A DNA stretch of 64,000 nt, taken from NCBI GenBank assembly GCA_014925825.1, contig JACGCK010000009.1, forward strand, positions 682,001-746,000, in the 5' to 3' direction. Shown here one piece after another: positions 58,976 to 64,000 of this stretch. The first letter of the stretch is position 1. Every line of letters starts with the position of its first letter. The notes under the pieces were generated by a model. It was not told where the DNA came from and did not search any database. It saw only the letters and a program-made list of their open reading frames with translations. The position numbers were made by a program, and so were the translations under genes. This DNA is from Pholiota molesta. Lineage: Eukaryota > Basidiomycota > Agaricomycetes > Agaricales > Strophariaceae.

Positions 58976-61358
58976 CTAAACGGAATCAAGGATCGCTTGG
59001 AATTTATCGAAATTTACGTGCCCATCCAGGGTTGATTCATCGAATAAAGGCTGCTTGGCTGGATTATCCTCAAGCATATCTAGTCGCGTCTCATAACCGT
59101 CTCGGAACATACGCTTCATCTTTGACATTGGCTGGCGAAGCTTTCTGAAGTTATGAGGCGCTTGTGGTAATTCCGTGGAATAAAACGCTTTCTTCTTATC
59201 TAGCAGATCTGCAGGCCCTTGCGTGAACCATTGCTTAAGGGCCGGAAAGTGCTTGAATCTTTCATCTTCTGTAAGCTGTTCACCTGGGCTGCGAAACATG
59301 AGCACGATGATGACATAGAAGAGTGACTCGAGATCATGACGGTATAAATGTTCCCTGGGTGTGGGCTCGAGAAGATCACGAGCCATGAAAGGTCTGGTTC
59401 CCGTTCGTTGTTTCGAGCTTGGTCCGTCGTATTCTCGATCTAGCTTGACGGACAAATCATAGTCACTGAGAACACCGCAGATAGTCCCGTCTGCTTTCTT
59501 CCAGTACATGAGATTGTTCTCGCTGATGTCTCGATGAATGACCTCTGCCGTCTCGTGAAGCCACTTGTAACCTGAATAGAAATTTTGATGTCAGTTTAGT
59601 CAAACATCAAACAATGTCGAAGGCTCACATTTGAAAATATCTTGAACCACTGGAATGAGTTTATCGGCCGTGTCCAAGTCTCTGATGGGATGTAGCTCCT
59701 TCATGACCAAGACTTGCAAAGTTCGTTCCTCGTAATCGACTTGCATGGCCACATTGTCCTTGTTTGCCTTGTTACGTGCCTTGAAGTATTTTGCAAGTCG
59801 ATGTTGAACGTCTGTCTCGCCCGGTGCAAAAGCCTCATGGTGAAGAACACAGGGAAGATGATCCAATATCGATTTATTCTTATTCTTCTTTCCCTTCGCG
59901 CAGTTCGTGATATCATCAAGCAAATCTCCTTCGGAAATCCTGGTACCAGGAGTGAAGCTGAACTTGACGACAAATGGCTTGCTCCCCCATTTCTTGGCCT
60001 TGGCGTCACCCTTAAAGACCTCCGCCTGCACCACGCACGTCCCGCGGCCAATCAGCGCATGTTGAACGAACACTATGTCTAGAAGCTTGAGAACTAATTT
60101 GCCTTTCTTCAACGTCAAAAAAGCACCATACAGGGACTTCTTGCTTGGCGCGGGGGAAAGAGGTCTCGACAGTTGAATCTTATCCAAGCGGCCCCACTGT
60201 TTCATGGATGCATGGTGCATGCAATATACAAAATCGATAAGACAAGAGGGATCCGTGATGAAGTTCTTTGGCTGAGATCGGATGGATAGGGATCGGTCGT
60301 AATAGAGCAACTCAAGCTGACCGTCGGTGACCAGCGCACCGAGAACGTGAGTGAGAAGGCCGCCCCTGGACAACATTTCGAGGGCATAGCTGGCGCACTG
60401 GATAAGGTGATTTTTCGGCGGCAAAACTTCTGAGAGTTCTGTATCCTCTGCGTCCCCTTTGTGTCGCTTGTTTGAAAGCGTCTCAGAATGCTCTCCTGAC
60501 CTTTTCGAGGAGGATGCGCTCTTTCTATTAGATACGGGATTGTTGGAGGTACTGAGCAAGCCGGAATGAGTATTAGAACTCGCACTGGGTGTCGCCGCTG
60601 CTTTCGTAGTGCTTCTTAGCACTGTCGAATCATAAATATTAAGAATAGCCCATCAGTTGTTCTGCGTTCACATGGTGTACAAAGAATGAGGACGTACCGC
60701 GAGTTGTGCCGCTATTGGATGGGACGCTATTGGATGGGCCGCTATTGGATGGGCCGCTATTGTATTTCTCCTGCACAGATCCAGGCTGAAGCACGGGCTG
60801 CTTGAGTTCCTCGGGTTCGGGTTGAGCGACATGATTTACAAGTTTGAATTCCACAAACGCCAAGAGTTCAGACCAATGAAGTTTGTCCGTAGGCCCACGA
60901 GGCCTTTGGTGGACGACGACGCAGTCCGGTTTCCGAACGCTGTCCGAGCCCAAGATTCGGGCAGGATCATTGCGACGAATAAGTATGGAGTCTTGGCTAG
61001 ATGAGACTAGCAATGATATAATGTGATTAACGAGCAAGTTGAAGGGTTCGTATCGATCAGCCTCTCTTGTGGCCTTCTTTTCTGCATAAGTTTTGAGCAG
61101 TTTCTTGAACTTCGCGTTATTTTTTATACGTGTTCTAATATCGTTCAACTCGGGGAATTCGTTTCCCTGTTGCGGTGTAAAGATAAGAGAGAGGAATTGA
61201 TCGAACAAAATGGCGGGGGAAGGAGTGATGTCAACTTGGAGATAAGGTTTGTATGCGTCTTGCGTGGGTTTAATCTTATGAGCTGCGTTGGAACCAGCAC
61301 CGTTGCTAGGAGGAGTAGACAGCGGAACAGGCGCCGATGTAGGAGGTGTGTCAGGCAT
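58976..61358 (-). CDS. FunK1 fungal-type protein kinase, full-length copy I
   Basis: The only complete FunK1 here, about 750 residues in three exons. The start MPDTPPTSAPVPLSTPPS is at 61358. The N-terminal FunK1 domain has RKPDCVVVHQRPRGPTDKLH and WSELLAFVEFKLVNH. A low-complexity SNSGP repeat (60711-60763) and an intron ending at about 60621 follow. The second exon has a Ser-rich linker, then LLYYDRSLSIRSQPKNFI and KQWGRLDKI. The N-lobe is ALIGRGTCVVQAEVFKGDA with PFVVKFSFTPGTRISEG (ATP-site Lys). After the family phase-1 intron come VIHRDISENNLMYWKK, LSDYDLSVKL and GTRPFMARDLLEP. All expected catalytic residues are present. Substrate and role are unknown. This copy is the likely best representative of the ancestor of the truncated genes. 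Confidence 0.9.
60711..60763 (-). repeat. 15-bp minisatellite in FunK1 copy I
   Basis: Three to four copies of GCTATTGGATGGGCC, in frame, encoding SerAsnSerGlyPro repeats between the N-terminal FunK1 domain and the kinase lobe. Confidence 0.85.
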
Positions 61359-61504
61359 AGTAAAGATTTTGTAGAGATACAAACTACTTCCTACCTCATA
61401 AGAGTACGTAGCATTGTCAACATACGCCAAACAACACCCAACACATCAGACGCGCATCTGACCTGCGATTGCCTGCCGCGGCCCGCCCATGCACCTAGCC
61501 CACG

Positions 61505-61903
61505 ATGATGAACAGCGGCAGTTCCGCGCCTACGAACGCCACCCAAACGAAGGAGCGCCTTTACGCGCAGCTCGCGATGAGCCTGGGGCGCACCTCGCGC
61601 GCTATCAGCCAGACCGCAGACCTGTGCGAGCAGCTGCAGGTCGATCTGCATGCAATGAGGATCTTTGCGGGATTGGATGCAGCGAAGTAAGCTAGCTGGC
61701 TGTCTTTCTGTTCTTTCCATATGAAAATTACTTACTCTCGCCCAGATTCATGACTGTTGCAGCCCAGCTGAATCCTGAGGCCGCGGACGAGAGTGAGGTT
61801 GGTGAGGAGCCTCTGCAGGAGAAGAAACAAGGTGTGTTCTAGTTGACATCTATAGTTGCGATATACTAACATTCTGATCTTCCTTGCATTTTCAGGACAA
61901 TGA
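61505..61903 (+). CDS. HSK3: DASH complex subunit Hsk3-like
   Basis: Hsk3 is a small helical subunit of the DASH/Dam1 ring that couples kinetochores to microtubules (family knowledge). Exons 61505-61686, 61746-61831 and 61896-61903 give 91 residues: MMNSGSSAPTNATQTKERLY, AQLAMSLGRTSRAISQTADL, CEQLQVDLHAMRIFAGLDAA, KFMTVAAQLNPEADESE, ending EKKQGQ. The pattern of a Gln/Leu-rich amphipathic helix, then HisAlaMetArg and a PheMetThrValAla block, fits the family. The last coding exon is only 8 nt. Splice sites are canonical and all phases agree. The gene is divergent from FunK1 copy I and convergent with the Mus7 gene. Confidence 0.75.
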
Positions 61904-62192
61904 TTTTCACAAATTAAACATCTGCAACAAGATCTTTGGGGAAGGAGTTTCCTCACAGTTCTTGTGTTTTATAGCTACCCAGTACATTGGCCATGATACC
62001 CTCTCTTGTTGTATCTTTATTTTCGAACCTAGACCGACCATTGGGTGCCAAAACTGAATTTTGTCGACGTTGGTTATGTACATAAAATGTAAATTATGTC
62101 TGTACTTGTGGTATCATGGGTAATCCAAGGGTATGCAATAAACGCAATGGCAAAAGAATATATGGTACAGTGGTGTTTGTCAGGTGCGTTTT

Positions 62193-64000
62193 CTAAGGGT
62201 TGTTCGTTAATATTGTTTTCCAGTTGACCCAAAATCGGAGATTCTCGTGCATAAGCAGTTCGGGGGATTCCTGGTACAGAGAGAAAACGCGAAGGCAGAA
62301 AGCCTGATAAGAAGCACGCTTCGGAGTGTCCTTCAAGGACTGCGAAGGCGGGATATTAGGCTTTGGTCAGTTGAATTCAGAGCAAGGACAAGGCTTACTT
62401 TGAGGCGACTTCGCATCGAAGACAGCATTTTTTGAAGCGCTTCGATATAGCGAGTGTTGCCCAACACCAACTCTTCATGGCCTATGAGTTGCTGATGGAC
62501 GAGCCGATTCAGATTTTGGAAGATAGCTACGAAATTACGTCAAAAAAAGAGGTTTGAAAAAAAGAAAGAAGGTTCACTTTTAATATAAAGAAATCGGGCT
62601 TCCATAAACTCCTCCGACGAGAAAGAGTAATCGCCTGAGGTTTCATCTCGAGACGGTAATGTGGCTCCATGAAGCAGTGGATGTCTTAGCCCCGCGATAG
62701 AGAGAAATTGGGCAACATATTCTTTCTCAATGGCAACATGATCGGAGACTAACGCCCACATGAATACCTTCATCGCACGATCTTCCCACTCCTAAAATAT
62801 AGTCAGAATCATGAAACTGAACAGAAGATGCGGGAGTCTTGCCAGATAAGCCATAGGCTCGAGCTTGAGAAGTTGAAACATAACGCTCAAGTGGACTCGA
62901 CCAGTCCAAGATTCATTACTCTTATCTTCGATCATCACATCCACTAAGTGAAAACAATCGGCCCACTGGAGTATCCAATATTTAGTCACCACTCATTCGT
63001 ACGAAGTACGAGGGTATTCTTACCTTTTTGGCTGGGGGTTCGAGGCTTGAACAGCACAAGAAAAACCGCACCCAATCATCACAATCAGATTCGTGCAATT
63101 GACGGGGAACATCGGGAGGAGGTGGTTGAAGACAAGGTTTGAGGAACGAAGAAACAGTCCATTTAAAATGTACCGAAGTCAAAGCCTGTCATAATGAGTT
63201 TATTAAACCGAATGTGACGATGAAAAGGAACCTACCTGTAGCAAGGCCGCATCTTTAGAGGCGACATCGACGGGCGCTACAGTCTCGTTAGGCGTTGCGG
63301 CTAAGGCTTCAGGAAGATCGACGTTGTCCCAATCCAAGTCGCCAAAATCATCCATGCCGAAGTCCTGACTCTCTTGGCTCTCGTCGTTGACAGGTGGGGC
63401 TAACAAAGAAGGACGAGATGGCGGTGGCAAAACCAGCGATCGCGCATCAAAGAGAGCCTTTGCGAAACGTCCGACTTTTTTCTTCATTCTCGAATCCCTC
63501 TTGATCCACGACATTAGTACAGGTTTGAGCGCGGCTAGATCAACAGGGTTCAGTAATCGGATGATTCGAAAAAGGAGATGTTGTTACTGATTAAAGAAGG
63601 CTCTGGATATAGGTTAGCCTTGGCATGCGCCTCTATAATCCCGCGAACAGTAGAGAGCAGGAAGCTGGTGAACAGCAGAGCTTTGCCCTCTTCTGTTTGC
63701 CTCTGCTCTTCGTCCTGGGCGGGATCCCCGCTCGTCAATGAAGTGCCAGATGGCGTACGGCATCTCTTGAGATCAGCTTCTATAACCGTAGCAATTTCTT
63801 GAATCCAATCTACAATTCCGTCCAACTTGACGCCGCGTGCGACCATCATGGTAGACCAATAACCCATTCCGCGTATGACAGCAAAGCGCGTATTATGATC
63901 TGCATTCGCAAAGTTGATATATGTTCGTGCCTTCAAAGTTCGGTCCTCATATTCACCAGCGTCCAGATCGACGGCGATTGCGACAGCAGAAAGGCGATTG
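62193..64000 (-). CDS. Mus7/MMS22 family DNA-repair protein, 5' partial
   Basis: Mus7/Mms22 acts with a cullin (Rtt101/Rtt109 pathway) in replication-fork repair (family knowledge). The visible C-terminal part reads KARTYINFANADHNTRFAVI, IVDWIQEIATVIEADLKRC, LKPVLMSWIKRDSRMKKKVG, an acidic linker GMDDFGDLDWDNVDL, then WTVSSFLKPCLQPPPPDV, CDDWVRFFLCCSSL, YWILQWADCFHLVDVMIED, VFMWALVSDHVAIEKEYVAQ, FLSIAGLRHPLL, IEALQKMLSSMRSRLK and YQAFCLRVFSLYQESPELL, ending WKTILTNNP with a stop at 62193-62195. Five to six introns. The assignment rests on the order EYVAQFLSIAGLRHPLL..MLSSMR near the C-terminus. The start lies beyond the window. Confidence 0.65.

Overview
The window is a stretch of a filamentous basidiomycete genome, most likely an Agaricomycete. 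The genes carry many short introns (about 50-65 nt, GT..AG). The housekeeping proteins match fungal families. There is a local expansion of FunK1 (fungal-type protein kinase) genes, a family typical of mushroom-forming fungi. There are no bacterial features, CRISPR arrays or recognisable rRNA/tRNA genes.

Layout. 1-4351 (+): IML1, the SEACIT/GATOR1 TORC1 regulator, cut at its 5' end. 4435-5215 (-): NAT3/NAA20, the NatB catalytic subunit. 5520-7276 (+): a THP3/LENG8-type SAC3/GANP protein. 7703-9150 (-): tRNA-splicing endonuclease SEN2. 9411-11918 (+): cytoplasmic dynein intermediate chain. 12671-13292 (+): a small unknown gene. 12.3-14.2 kb holds a dispersed repeat pair and a stray piece of the aminotransferase gene. 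14366-17617 (+): FunK1 copies A and B plus a FunK1 tail fragment. 17891-22281 (-): two tandem alanine-glyoxylate aminotransferases. 23584-28569 (-): MET5, the sulfite reductase beta subunit. 28.6-41.3 kb is gene-poor, with one credible small Ser-rich gene. 41299-45262 (+): a large acidic nuclear-type regulator, tentatively CRF1/IFH1-like. 46994-61358 (-): seven more FunK1 copies (C to I), only I being full length, with a small unknown gene between G and H. 61505-61903 (+): a DASH subunit Hsk3-like gene. 62193-64000 (-): Mus7/MMS22 DNA-repair protein, cut at its 5' end.

The most unusual element is the FunK1 system: nine copies plus one fragment in two clusters of opposite orientation. Eight copies are truncated relative to full-length copy I. 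They show different, non-overlapping losses of catalytic residues (ATP-binding Lys in A and D, HRD motif in C, HRD Arg in G and H), mosaic N- and C-halves, and shared flanking DNA. The conserved intron shows DNA-level duplication rather than retroposition.

Caution: almost every housekeeping gene here contains single-base indels, often in short homopolymers, that break the frame while the protein alignment continues. This looks like uncorrected assembly error. Frameshifts in individual kinase copies should not be read as biological without read-level support. Family assignments are by eye; no database search was run.
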